A stretch of 64,000 nucleotides of DNA from CAZJRB01 sp964547995 (GTDB lineage: Bacteria > Planctomycetota > Planctomycetia > Pirellulales > Thermoguttaceae): assembly GCA_964547995.1 (NCBI GenBank), contig CAZJRB010000007.1, positions 1 through 64,000 on the forward strand, in the 5' to 3' direction. The notes under the pieces are model-generated. The model had not been told where the DNA came from. It was given only the letters and a program-made list of their open reading frames with translations, and did not search any database. Below, one piece after another: positions 8,364-17,028 of this stretch (position 1 is the stretch's first letter; each line of letters opens with the position of its first letter). A program made the translations under genes and the position numbers.

Positions 8364-8924
8364 ATGAGTACCGTTGCCAAACTCACACTCGATGAATACG
8401 ACCTGATGATTGGGTCCGGCGTGTTCGATCGGCGTGAACGCCGACATCTTGAACTCATTCGAGGAGAAATCCGCGAGAGGGCCACGATTGGACCGATGCA
8501 CGAAGTAATGGTCGATCGACTAAATGAGTGGAGTTTCAAGAGCCTTCCGAAAGGCAAAGTGCGGGTACGTGTGCAAAACTCGATCGGATTGCTGTGTCTC
8601 GAAAGTGCCCCGGAGCCGGATATTGCCTGGGTTGCGCGGCGTGATTATTCGCAAGGGCGGCCGACCGAGAAGGACGTGTTGCTGGTGATCGAGGTCGCCG
8701 AGAGCAGCTTGCAGTACGACTGCGGCGAAAAGGCCGACCTGTATGCGGCGGCGGGCGTCGCCGACTATTGGGTCGTCAATCTGCCGGGCCGTTCGATCGA
8801 AGTCCGCCGCGATCCGGCCGAGGGCCGCTACCGCAGCGTGCAGACCCACACCAGCGACGATGAAGTACGCCCGTTGCTCGTCCCCGAGGTTGTCCTGCGG
8901 CCTTCGATGCTCTGGAAAGGCTGA
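8364..8924 (+). CDS. Uma2 family protein (DUF820, putative restriction-endonuclease fold)
   Basis: 186 residues. The PD-(D/E)XK-like core of Uma2 proteins is visible: LIRGEIRE near residue 36, PEPDIAWV near 75, and LLVIEVAESSLQYDCGEKADLYAAAGVADYWVV at about 105-138 (shown by its conserved Asp, Glu, Lys and the YWVV strand). Uma2 genes occur in large numbers in cyanobacteria and planctomycetes, and no cellular role is established. A nuclease function is inferred only from the fold. There is no signal peptide. The ATG at 8364 is used. Nothing nearby suggests a toxin-antitoxin or phage context. Confidence 0.85.
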   Translation: MSTVAKLTLDEYDLMIGSGVFDRRERRHLELIRGEIRERATIGPMHEVMVDRLNEWSFKSLPKGKVRVRVQNSIGLLCLESAPEPDIAWVARRDYSQGRPTEKDVLLVIEVAESSLQYDCGEKADLYAAAGVADYWVVNLPGRSIEVRRDPAEGRYRSVQTHTSDDEVRPLLVPEVVLRPSMLWKG

Positions 8925-8997
8925 ACTGTCTCAGGAAAGTCTCTGGAAAGGATCCGAGCCATGTTTCACAAGTCCAAGCCGGGCTTTGTCGGAAAAC

Positions 8998-9052
8998 GGT
9001 AGCCGCACTCGCCGGAGTGCGGAATTCCCACGGTCTGGCGACCGTGGCTACC
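8998..9052. repeat. Nested double-hairpin repeat
   Basis: An outer inverted pair GGTAGCC (8998-9004) / GGCTACC (9046-9052) encloses two perfect hairpins with four-base loops: CCGCACTC/GAGTGCGG at 9003-9022 and CCACGGTC/GACCGTGG at 9028-9047. Further out, CTTTGTC near 8985 matches GACAAAG near 9069 in inverted orientation. It lies in the 278-base spacer between the Uma2 gene and lpxD, where I see no gene. Confidence 0.8.
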
Positions 9053-9202
9053 CCGAAATCAAGACTTGACAAAGCACCTGGCGGGCACGCCCGCGACTGC
9101 CCTTGTCCGTTTGGCTGATTTTGGCTAAATTACACTCGGTTTTGACCCTGCATGTGGGGGGCGGGTCATGGAGGGCCACTCGGCGGAAAGGAGTCCGAAA
9201 GA

Positions 9203-10294
9203 ATGCAAGCTACTCTGGCGGAACTCGCCGCACTGGTTCGTGGAACGCTGATCGGCGGTAAAAAATTGGTGCTCTCGGGGGCCGCGCCGTTGCGCGACGC
9301 CCGAGCGGGCGACATCACGTTCGTCGACGGCGCGAAAACGAACAGCGAACTGAGCGATTGTCTTGCGTCGGCGGTGATCGTGCCTCGGGATTTCACCCCC
9401 GAGATGCCCGCGATCCAGGTCGACGACGTCCACCGGGCCTTCGCGGCCGTTGTTGAGCACTTCTACCCACGGCCGAAGGCGAAGCGAATCGGTATCAGCC
9501 CGGCGGCGGTAATCAGCCCCAGCGCCAAACTGGCCCACGACGTGGACGTCCATCCGCTGGCCACCATCGGCGAGGACGTCGAGATCGGCGCCGGCTCGAC
9601 GATCCACTCCGGCGTGCAAATCATGGCCGGTTCGAAGATCGGGCTGCACACAACGATCTTTCCCGGCGCCGTGTTGTACGAAAACACGATCGTCGGCCCC
9701 AGGTGCATCATCCATGCCGGCGTTATCCTGGGGGCGTACGGGTTCGGATACGAGTTCGTCGACGGGCGGCACGAACTGTCGGCCCAGTTAGGCAACGTCG
9801 TGCTTGGCGCGGACGTCGAGATCGGCGCCAACTCGACCGTCGACCGCGGAACCTATGGACCGACCACCATCGGCGACGGGACCAAGATCGACGACCAGGT
9901 GATGGTCGCCCACAACTGCCGGATCGGAAAACACAACATGCTCTGCTCGCAGGTGGGCATCGCCGGGAGCACCACGACGGGCGATTACGTGGTGATGGCG
10001 GGCCAGGTCGGCGTCCGCGATCACGTCCAGATCGGCGACCGGGCCGTGCTGGGGGCCATGGCCGGAATCACCAACGACGTGCCGGACGATGCCTGTATGA
10101 TCGGCATCCCCGCCACGGGGGAGCGGGAACAGAAGATCAAACAGGCGGCCCTGGCCAAGTTGCCCGAAATGCGCCGCGAGTTCAAGAAAATGAGAGCGGC
10201 CGTCAACAAACTGGTCGAACAAGCGGCCGAGAAGGATCCGCCGAAAGAGCAAGACGAGAAGGACAAAGGGTCCAACCAGCGCGCGGTGGCGTAA
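9203..10294 (+). CDS. lpxD: UDP-3-O-acylglucosamine N-acyltransferase LpxD
   Basis: 363 residues, close to the usual length of about 340. The enzyme transfers the second hydroxyacyl chain from acyl-ACP onto UDP-3-O-acyl-GlcN, an early step of lipid A synthesis on the cytosolic side of the inner membrane. The N-terminal uridine-binding domain covers about residues 1-100, followed by a left-handed beta-helix of hexapeptide repeats (for example ISPAAVISPSAKLAHDVDVH) and a C-terminal helical tail. The catalytic histidine is in MVAHNCRIGKHN. The segment GANSTVDRGTYGPTTIGDG is typical of LpxD. The start is the ATG at 9203 behind an AAAGGAG site; the longer reading from 9152 has none. An Asp/Lys/Glu-rich extension ends the protein. 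lpxI lies just downstream. Confidence 0.93.
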   Translation: MQATLAELAALVRGTLIGGKKLVLSGAAPLRDARAGDITFVDGAKTNSELSDCLASAVIVPRDFTPEMPAIQVDDVHRAFAAVVEHFYPRPKAKRIGISPAAVISPSAKLAHDVDVHPLATIGEDVEIGAGSTIHSGVQIMAGSKIGLHTTIFPGAVLYENTIVGPRCIIHAGVILGAYGFGYEFVDGRHELSAQLGNVVLGADVEIGANSTVDRGTYGPTTIGDGTKIDDQVMVAHNCRIGKHNMLCSQVGIAGSTTTGDYVVMAGQVGVRDHVQIGDRAVLGAMAGITNDVPDDACMIGIPATGEREQKIKQAALAKLPEMRREFKKMRAAVNKLVEQAAEKDPPKEQDEKDKGSNQRAVA

Positions 10295-10320
10295 CCCCCG
10301 CACGCAGTGCGGGGGCTTTT
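10295..10320 (+). terminator. Rho-independent terminator after lpxD
   Basis: Immediately after the lpxD stop codon a perfect nine-base stem, CCCCCGCAC (10295-10303) and GTGCGGGGG (10307-10315), with a three-base loop is followed by CTTTTGT. It fits an intrinsic terminator, although similar hairpins also occur as dispersed repeats in this genome. Confidence 0.65.
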
Positions 10321-10349
10321 GTCACACAAGCTGCACGTAACGTCACACA

Positions 10350-10400
10350 GCGGAGTACTGAGTACTGAGTACCGAGTACTGAGTACTCGGTATTCATAAC
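10350..10400. repeat. Short GAGTACT-type word repeats
   Basis: Several copies of a GAGTACTGAGTACC-like word are followed by diverged copies up to about 10420. It is the same kind of word-like low-complexity spacer as at 1-106, 1060-1180 and 16835-16870, but with a different word. Confidence 0.7.
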
Positions 10401-10426
10401 TCAGGATTCCGTACTCGTTACTCACC

Positions 10427-11362
10427 GTGTCCGCGTCTTCACAGAACTCGACTCCCTCGGTCAACACCCCGGCGGGCGGATCTCGCCGTGTCGGGCTGAT
10501 CGCCGGTTGGGGGGATTTTCCGGTGGTCGTGGCCGAAGCGCTCCGCCGGCAGGGCTGCGCGGTCTATTGCCAGGGCGTGCTTGGGCTGGCCGATCCGCGG
10601 CTGGCCGAGGTGTGCGAGAATTTTCGCTTTCTGGGGATCGCCAAGTTCGGCAGTGCGATCCGTTATTTCAAACAGCACGGGATCACCGAAGCCACGATGG
10701 CGGGCAAGATTTTCAAGGCCAGGCTGTTCGACCGCGGGGGGTGGATTCGCCATCTGCCCGACCTGCGGACGATCCGAATGTTCGTTCCCCACTTCTTGAC
10801 CCGGCGGAAGGACTGCAAGGACGACACGCTGCTAGGTGCGATCGTCGACGAGTTTGCATCCGAAGGGATCCATTTCGGCCCGGCGACCGACTACGCCCCG
10901 GAGTTGCTCGTCACCGAGGGGCGCCTGACGCGTCGCCGTCCTTCCGCGGCCCAGTGGAAGGACATCCGCTTCGGCTGGAAGATCGCCAAGGAGATGGGCC
11001 GGTTCGACATTGGCCAGAGCATTGCGGTGAAGAACCGGGCGGTGCTGGCCGTCGAAGCAATCGAGGGGACCGACGCCTGCATCCGCCGCGCGGGCGAGCT
11101 GTGCCGCTCGGGCGGCTTCACCGTCGTCAAAGTCGCGAAGCCGCAACAGGACATGCGGTTCGACGTTCCCACCATCGGTCCCGGTACCCTCGAAAGCATG
11201 GTCGAGGCCGGCGGCGGCGTCCTGGCCGTCGAGGCCGACCGTACGATTGTTCTCGACCAGCCGGAGTTGATCCGACGGGCCGACCGCCGGAAACTCGTGG
11301 TCGTGGCCATCGCCGACGCCGAGCGGCAGTCGCACGCCGAGCCGGCATCGGACGCGGCATAG
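10427..11362 (+). CDS. lpxI: UDP-2,3-diacylglucosamine pyrophosphatase LpxI (DUF1009)
   Basis: 311 residues. LpxI hydrolyses UDP-2,3-diacylglucosamine to lipid X and UMP, replacing LpxH in many bacteria. The N-terminal domain (VGLIAGWGDFPV through EATMAGKI) and the C-terminal catalytic domain with the signature VVKVAKPQQDMRFDVPTIG (family hallmark, about residues 230-248) are both present. Conserved acidic residues in RRKDCKDDTLLGAI are also seen. The start is a GTG at 10427; no clear ribosome-binding site is visible and the first 20 residues are probably disordered. Between lpxD and this gene lie a terminator-like hairpin and short repeats of GAGTACT, so the two may be transcribed separately despite acting in one pathway. 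Confidence 0.92.
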   Translation: MSASSQNSTPSVNTPAGGSRRVGLIAGWGDFPVVVAEALRRQGCAVYCQGVLGLADPRLAEVCENFRFLGIAKFGSAIRYFKQHGITEATMAGKIFKARLFDRGGWIRHLPDLRTIRMFVPHFLTRRKDCKDDTLLGAIVDEFASEGIHFGPATDYAPELLVTEGRLTRRRPSAAQWKDIRFGWKIAKEMGRFDIGQSIAVKNRAVLAVEAIEGTDACIRRAGELCRSGGFTVVKVAKPQQDMRFDVPTIGPGTLESMVEAGGGVLAVEADRTIVLDQPELIRRADRRKLVVVAIADAERQSHAEPASDAA

Positions 11363-11389
11363 ACGCCCCCCTTCAATCACCCGGGTCAT

Positions 11390-12985
11390 CTACGGCTTGT
11401 CGATCCGGATCGTCTGCTCCACCGGCGTGGCCGTCTTTACCAGCGGTTCGACGCCGCGTCCGAACTGATAGGCAACAACGCCGACCTTGATCGGAAAGGT
11501 TGCCCTCGCGGGCAGCTCGGTAATTTTCAGCTTGCCGCCGACGATCGTCGCCGGGCCGTAGGCGACGTAGTATTCCACCGGGAGTCCGGCGTCGCTGGCG
11601 GCCTCCAACGGCACCGGGGCGCTGTCCGCCTTGATGTTCCCGATGGCCGGGAAGGTGATGATTTGTTGCGTGCCTTTCGTCAGCCCTTTGAAACCTCGCG
11701 GCATCATGCCCACTTGCTCTGTGTAGCGGTACTCGGCGTCCCCTGTGCTGTACGCCAGGAAGGTCACTCGCGAGCTTTCGGTGGCGGGTGCCAGGTTGTC
11801 GTACTGTATTCGCAAGGTATTGGGCCCTGCCGCAACCATCGGTCCCGCGACGTGCCTGACGAGGATGGGCGCGTCCGAGTGTCCCGCCGGCTTGCCCGCG
11901 TTGACCCAGCGCGGTCCCCGGCCCTTGTGCTGCGAGGGATAGGCGTCGGCGTACACGGGGTGTACTCTCAAAGTCTGCCCGTCGCCCGTCCACGTGAGCC
12001 TGGTGAAGAAAAATCGGGCGCCGGCATCTACCCAATACGGGTCGCTCCACTTGATGAACTGGTCTTTCTTGCCGAAGCCGGCGTGGTAGGCAACGGTGGC
12101 ATCGGCCATCTCCCGGTCGAAGTGCCACGCCGCCTTCGTTTTATCGCCCCGGTATTGCTCGTAGGGCGCCGGTTCGAATTGGCCCGCCGTTTTGATGGTC
12201 AGGTCGGTGAGCCAGCCGTTGCGATGGTCGATCTCCTTCAGCGCGACGGGTTTCTGCGCGTTACCGGGCGATGCGGGCGGAATGCGTGCCTGCGCCGCCT
12301 TGCGGATGAACATCGCCAGATAGGCGGCGTTGCGGTCGGACCACGCGAAGTGTCCCGCGCCCGGCTCGACCACGATGCTCCCCAAGTTGCGTTCGTGCCG
12401 TGTACGAAAGGCGGCAAGGGCATCGCGGCCTCCCTCCCAGGTTTCGCGGCCGGACTCGTCGCGCATCGTGCCGCCGAACTCGTCAAATTGCCCGAGCATC
12501 ATCAGCGCCGGCACACCGGGCGGGACCGGCTCGGAGCCGCCGGGTACGCCGCCCCGGTACTGCACCAGGCCGAAGCAGCGGTCGCCCATCTCGATCGAAC
12601 ATGCCTTTGCCTGCGGGCCGCCGGCCGAGTGGCCGACGAACATCAACGGCGCCGCCGATAGTTCACGGTAGCCGGAGGCCTTCGCCAGATCGTCGAGCAC
12701 CTTCTGCAAATCGGTCGCGCCCAGCCCGCACTTCAGAAAAACAACGGCCAACTGCTTATCGGCACACGCCCGCCGGATGCGCTCGTCCTTTGCGAGCTCC
12801 CGTTCCATGAGGGTCATACCGCCCAGGACCGCGCCCCGCACCCGTTCGGCCTCCGGGGGAATCCACAGGTAGGCCGATCGCTCGCCCTTGCTCGTGGCAA
12901 CCGGAACGGCATACTGGAATACTGCCGCCGAGGTATACGCCGCGGAAAGCGCGAAGATCAGTAAGGAGGTGCAAGTGTACCGCAT
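11390..12985 (-). CDS. Exported alpha/beta-hydrolase with C-terminal beta domain
   Basis: 531 residues from the ATG at 12985, which has a GAGGAGGGG site upstream; the longer frame to 13219 is not needed. A signal peptide covers about 1-20. An alpha/beta-hydrolase domain occupies about 35-285: nucleophile Ser120 in FVGHSAGG, a candidate acid in LGQFDEFGG and a candidate His in EPGAGHFAW. The remaining 245 residues are beta-rich and carry no motif I recognise. Such two-part hydrolases are found in planctomycetes and related phyla near carbohydrate genes; esterase activity is the likeliest reading. The gene converges with lpxI, with 27 bases between the stops. Confidence 0.78.
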   Translation of the reverse strand: MRYTCTSLLIFALSAAYTSAAVFQYAVPVATSKGERSAYLWIPPEAERVRGAVLGGMTLMERELAKDERIRRACADKQLAVVFLKCGLGATDLQKVLDDLAKASGYRELSAAPLMFVGHSAGGPQAKACSIEMGDRCFGLVQYRGGVPGGSEPVPPGVPALMMLGQFDEFGGTMRDESGRETWEGGRDALAAFRTRHERNLGSIVVEPGAGHFAWSDRNAAYLAMFIRKAAQARIPPASPGNAQKPVALKEIDHRNGWLTDLTIKTAGQFEPAPYEQYRGDKTKAAWHFDREMADATVAYHAGFGKKDQFIKWSDPYWVDAGARFFFTRLTWTGDGQTLRVHPVYADAYPSQHKGRGPRWVNAGKPAGHSDAPILVRHVAGPMVAAGPNTLRIQYDNLAPATESSRVTFLAYSTGDAEYRYTEQVGMMPRGFKGLTKGTQQIITFPAIGNIKADSAPVPLEAASDAGLPVEYYVAYGPATIVGGKLKITELPARATFPIKVGVVAYQFGRGVEPLVKTATPVEQTIRIDKP

Positions 12986-13263
12986 GTCCCCTCCTCGCCA
13001 GGGAATGGAGTGAAAGAAGCAAGGAACCGACGGAGGATGCCAAGAGTCAGTGCCGTTGACTTTCCGTTGGCGGTCCCACGCGGTGTAGCTGGCAACACGC
13101 TCGACGGCGCATACCCCAACGCCCGCGGACACGCCGAAATCGCCGATACGATTTGGAAAGGTCTGACCGGCAAGTGAATCATGTGAATTGGGGCTGGGGA
13201 AGTCTTGGCGGCAACTCAAAACGCCTTGCTACGGGCGGCGGCCGGCTAGTATATGAGGTGTAG

Positions 13264-16200
13264 TCATGACTTCGTTCTGGAGAGGCGATCGTATGCTTCA
13301 AGTACGAGGTTCTCGCCGGAAAACATGTCCAGTGTTTCATCCTTCCGCTTCTGGCCGGCAAACGTGTTGAGAATATACTCGGCGTCGTTGCGTTTGACGC
13401 CGTACAGCAGGAAGAACGCCGCGTCGAGTTCCGCCATCAGCTTCTCGCGTTCCTCGGCTTTCCATTTGTGGACGCCCGGCTTGAACTTTGCCGCCTCCGC
13501 CAGCGGCCGCATGTCGTCTGCCGTACACGTCAGCTTCAAAACGCGGTCGGAGATCCATCGCTCAAGCGTCTGCCTCTTGTTCCATGGACAATGATCCGCG
13601 TAGCGGTCGGGCGGGAACATCGGAAGCTGTTCGACGATGAAGAAATTCAACGTTACGCCTCCGATCTTCTGTCTTGCAACGTAGTCCAAAACATGAGAAT
13701 TGAGATTTGCCAACAGGCACATGCGCAACCGTTCGGCGGCTTCCCCGATTATCAAGGGAAAGTGATTGGTGACCGCCGACCACGGAATAGCAGACGCGAT
13801 CATGGTCCGCTGGTTTGTCGGGCTTGTGATGTCCTTAAAACCCAGGAACCCACGATCGTGCTGGCCGCCAAGCGAACCGACAACCTCGCGTTCATCAACC
13901 CACCACCGTGGTAACGCAACGAATTCGGGGTTCTGGTGCAGTACGAGCGTGGTTGTCTCTGTTTGCCCCTGCCGCATCCAGTTTTCGGCCTCGATCCGGA
14001 TGCCTGCGGCGCGGTGGTCGTATGCCTGAACCATCTTGGCTTCGTACAGGGGGAGGAATGTCCGGTTGCGTTTCCGCCAGCGGTTCCCTTCGAGGCGGAA
14101 GCCCATCTCCGAAAGCTGCTCCGCCGTGTGAAACAGCTCAGCGTTGTTCGTCTGATGGAACATTGTGAAGAACTTGATGCCCCACGGGTTGCCGCCGCTT
14201 TTGCGCGTCCTGTCGATCAGCACGGGCACACGGCGGTAGATGGCCTTAGTCAGTTTCGCATCGCGCCGGGAGCGGAAGATCGGGCACGTCCGCGTGTTCG
14301 GGTTCAAAAGCGCCATGTCCTTCGCCGAAAGCGGAATATGGCGGTCCTTGTCTTTCAAGTCTTCCATGCTGTGTGAGAAGAACACGAAATCGGCGTTTGG
14401 ATTCTTGTTCTGTATGCCACCAAACAAAAGGATGCTGAACTTGTAACGACCATCCACGTCGGGGAAGATGCGTTTCCTGTTCTCGAAGTCGTACAGAGCG
14501 ACGAGTGATTGCGAGTTGGTCAGCTTGGCAAAGAATTCTTTCGTTGTTTTATCGCTTGCGATCCCCGAGGGCACCAACAACCCGACGCGGCCGGTCGGGG
14601 CCACGATCTTTCGGGCGAGTTCCGCGAAGAGGACGTAGGTGTTGATGTCGCCTTTGGCGGTCAGGGGGAAGTTGCCCGATTGCCGGACGTGGGCGAGCGT
14701 GTTTTCGGCGGCTTTCTTTGCGTCTTCGTACCGCTCGTAGAGTTCGGGATGCGACTGCCGGATCGCGTCGATCATCTGGCGGCGTTTCGCGGCGCTGACC
14801 GCTCCCGCGATCTTCGGCGCTGAAAACGCGAAGAACTCCCGCTCCTGGAGCTTCAGCCGTTCCCAGGGCGGGTTCCCGATGACGCAATCGAAGCCGGGGC
14901 TTTCCGCACGCGAAAACACATTGTCAAACGTCTTGTTCCAGTCCATTGCCTTCGGGTGGACGGCGGGGTCCGTGACGAGGCTGTTTCCCCAGACGATGTT
15001 GTGGGAGAGGTCGGCCAGCGTCTTGTTGCGCCGTGCCGAGCGAATCCACAGGGCAAGCTGTGTGATTTCCACGGCTTGCGGCGAGACATCGACCCCGTAG
15101 AGATTGTCGGTCAATATCCGATCAGGGACTTTGTCTTCAAGCTTATCCGCCGCTTTGGGATCGTGTACGAGCAACTGCTCGACGATCTTTTGATAATAGG
15201 TATCGAAGAGTTCATACGCCTGGATGAGGAATGCCCCGCTCCCGCAGGCCGCGTCGCAGACCTTCACCGAGCGGACGGCCTCGGCGCAGTCGGCCCAGAA
15301 ATCGGCGAGTTTCTTGGACGGCTTGTCCGATTCGGCATCCTCCGGCTTAAGGCCGTGGGACTGGCGGACGTCGGCAAGTCGGCCGCGCAGGACCTCGCCG
15401 ACGGTGTTTTCGACAATGAAATGCGTAAAATCGGGCGGAGTGTAATAGATTCCGAATCGCTTCCGCTCCGCCGATTTCCGCATCTTCGGCATCGTCCCGT
15501 TGGCGTTCTCGACGACGGGATAGAGCCCGCTGAGGCGGAGCTTTTCGAGTTCGGCAACCGATTTCTCGAACAGGTGGCCGAGCACGTCGACGTTCACCTC
15601 GTCGCGGAAGTCGTATCCACCGATTGTGCGGAAGAAGTTTGTCCAGTTGTCGTCGAGTTGCAGGTTGTCGACTTCGTCGTCGTGGGCGAAGAGTCCGCCG
15701 TCGTAGCCCGTCTGAATGTCGAGCAACTCCGGATGCCCGCCGTCAATTGCTTCGAACAGTGCGAGGAAGTTCTGCCAGCGCGGGTTTGTGACCTTGTAGA
15801 ACGGCGGCAGGTTCTTGTACGCCTTGTCAATGCACTTTTCCGGGAGCAGGCCCCGGTCTTCACAGAACGCGACGAAGATGATCCGGTCGAGAATCTTCTG
15901 CGCGATGTGGATTGCCTGTTCGAGGGATTTGCCGTGCGTGCTACACAGGTGCTCGATCAGTTGGACGCGGTGGTCGCTGTATTTGTCGTAGAGTTCGTCG
16001 CCCACCTCGCGCTGGCGGTTTTCGGTCCTTTCAAGCAGTTCGAGTGCCCGAAGAGCCCATCCGGTGCGCGGGCGGACCAGACCGCCGCGCTCGAAGAGGC
16101 ACCAAAATTGCCGGAATATCGCGGGGTCGCGGAGGTCCTGCAACCGGAACTCTTCGTAGGCAAGCGGTGTCTTCCTGCGGTGGTAGAGCCGGAAGGTAAC

Positions 16201-16722
16201 GAAGTTGCTGACAATACCCCACGGGCAGCCAGGGAGTCCGTCGAGATAATCCCAGCACTGTTGAACGGGCGTCCGGCCGTTGAACTTATCCTTGTCAAGA
16301 TTGACGTGAGCGCCTTTCAGTTCCATCACAACCGATGGCGATAGCGCCGCCCCCGGCCGGAAATTGCCCAGTGCCCCGTCCGCTTCCCCCACGCCCGGAA
16401 TGCTGAAATGTTGCTCGCGCTCGTATTCCTCCGGGCTTTCCGTGGAGGACCGATACCCGAGCGCGTTGCCGAAGACTTCCTGGAGAAAATTTGCGTCGAG
16501 CGAAGTCTCTTTCTTCGCCAAGTGCCCCTGTTGCTCCAGATCGGCCCAGCGGATCAAGATTTTGTGGGCGTTGTCGCGCTCGGGCCCGCGATAGAGCAGC
16601 TTATCGGCTTCCTCCTTGAGGAACCGCGCGAGGATCAGCCGTGACCGTCTTCGCTTTTCGAGCGGCGTGAAGAGGTCGCGTTCTCTCGCGAGGTTGTTCT
16701 CAGGTTCCTTCCGTTTTCCCAT
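13264..16722 (-). CDS. Single-chain Eco57I-like restriction-modification enzyme (type IIG/IIL)
   Basis: 1152 residues from the ATG at 16722. The N-terminal part has a plausible PD-(D/E)XK nuclease: an Asp in GEADGALGNF and the ExK pair in VVMELKG near residue 130. A helical connector follows. The adenine-specific methyltransferase has motif I DAACGSGAF at about 489-497 and the catalytic NPPW at about 616-619 in CVIGNPPWERL. The C-terminal 350 residues would be the target-recognition domain. Enzymes of this class both cut and N6-methylate adenine from one polypeptide. No separate specificity, restriction or BREX/DISARM partners are adjacent. It stands alone between a hydrolase gene and a divergent sigma-factor gene, as expected of a mobile defence gene. 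The recognition sequence cannot be predicted. Confidence 0.88.
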   Translation of the reverse strand: MGKRKEPENNLARERDLFTPLEKRRRSRLILARFLKEEADKLLYRGPERDNAHKILIRWADLEQQGHLAKKETSLDANFLQEVFGNALGYRSSTESPEEYEREQHFSIPGVGEADGALGNFRPGAALSPSVVMELKGAHVNLDKDKFNGRTPVQQCWDYLDGLPGCPWGIVSNFVTFRLYHRRKTPLAYEEFRLQDLRDPAIFRQFWCLFERGGLVRPRTGWALRALELLERTENRQREVGDELYDKYSDHRVQLIEHLCSTHGKSLEQAIHIAQKILDRIIFVAFCEDRGLLPEKCIDKAYKNLPPFYKVTNPRWQNFLALFEAIDGGHPELLDIQTGYDGGLFAHDDEVDNLQLDDNWTNFFRTIGGYDFRDEVNVDVLGHLFEKSVAELEKLRLSGLYPVVENANGTMPKMRKSAERKRFGIYYTPPDFTHFIVENTVGEVLRGRLADVRQSHGLKPEDAESDKPSKKLADFWADCAEAVRSVKVCDAACGSGAFLIQAYELFDTYYQKIVEQLLVHDPKAADKLEDKVPDRILTDNLYGVDVSPQAVEITQLALWIRSARRNKTLADLSHNIVWGNSLVTDPAVHPKAMDWNKTFDNVFSRAESPGFDCVIGNPPWERLKLQEREFFAFSAPKIAGAVSAAKRRQMIDAIRQSHPELYERYEDAKKAAENTLAHVRQSGNFPLTAKGDINTYVLFAELARKIVAPTGRVGLLVPSGIASDKTTKEFFAKLTNSQSLVALYDFENRKRIFPDVDGRYKFSILLFGGIQNKNPNADFVFFSHSMEDLKDKDRHIPLSAKDMALLNPNTRTCPIFRSRRDAKLTKAIYRRVPVLIDRTRKSGGNPWGIKFFTMFHQTNNAELFHTAEQLSEMGFRLEGNRWRKRNRTFLPLYEAKMVQAYDHRAAGIRIEAENWMRQGQTETTTLVLHQNPEFVALPRWWVDEREVVGSLGGQHDRGFLGFKDITSPTNQRTMIASAIPWSAVTNHFPLIIGEAAERLRMCLLANLNSHVLDYVARQKIGGVTLNFFIVEQLPMFPPDRYADHCPWNKRQTLERWISDRVLKLTCTADDMRPLAEAAKFKPGVHKWKAEEREKLMAELDAAFFLLYGVKRNDAEYILNTFAGQKRKDETLDMFSGENLVLEAYDRLSRTKS

Positions 16723-17028
16723 TTCGGCGAATCTTCCAATTCTCCGTGCAGGAGGGCTTTCGAGTAGGGATGCACAGGATTGTAGGAGCAGCCAACCGGC
16801 TGTCAAGCACCCCCCTTAACGGGGACGTCAGAAGAAGTTGAGAGCGTAGAGTTGAGAGTTGAGAGCGGGGGAAGAGGGGAGGATTGCAGATTGCAAATTG
16901 GGCTGCCCCCCCAATCCCCAGCCCTCAACTCTCAACCCCCGCATTTTGGGGGGCGAATTTGTCTTTTTCCCAGTTTCCTGCAAAATACAGGCAGCGACAG
17001 GACAGGCTACCTATAGAGGAAACGAGAG

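Noticed and set aside
14956..16344. 462-codon plus-strand frame
   Set aside because: Antisense shadow of the restriction-modification enzyme, whose motifs are clear on the minus strand.
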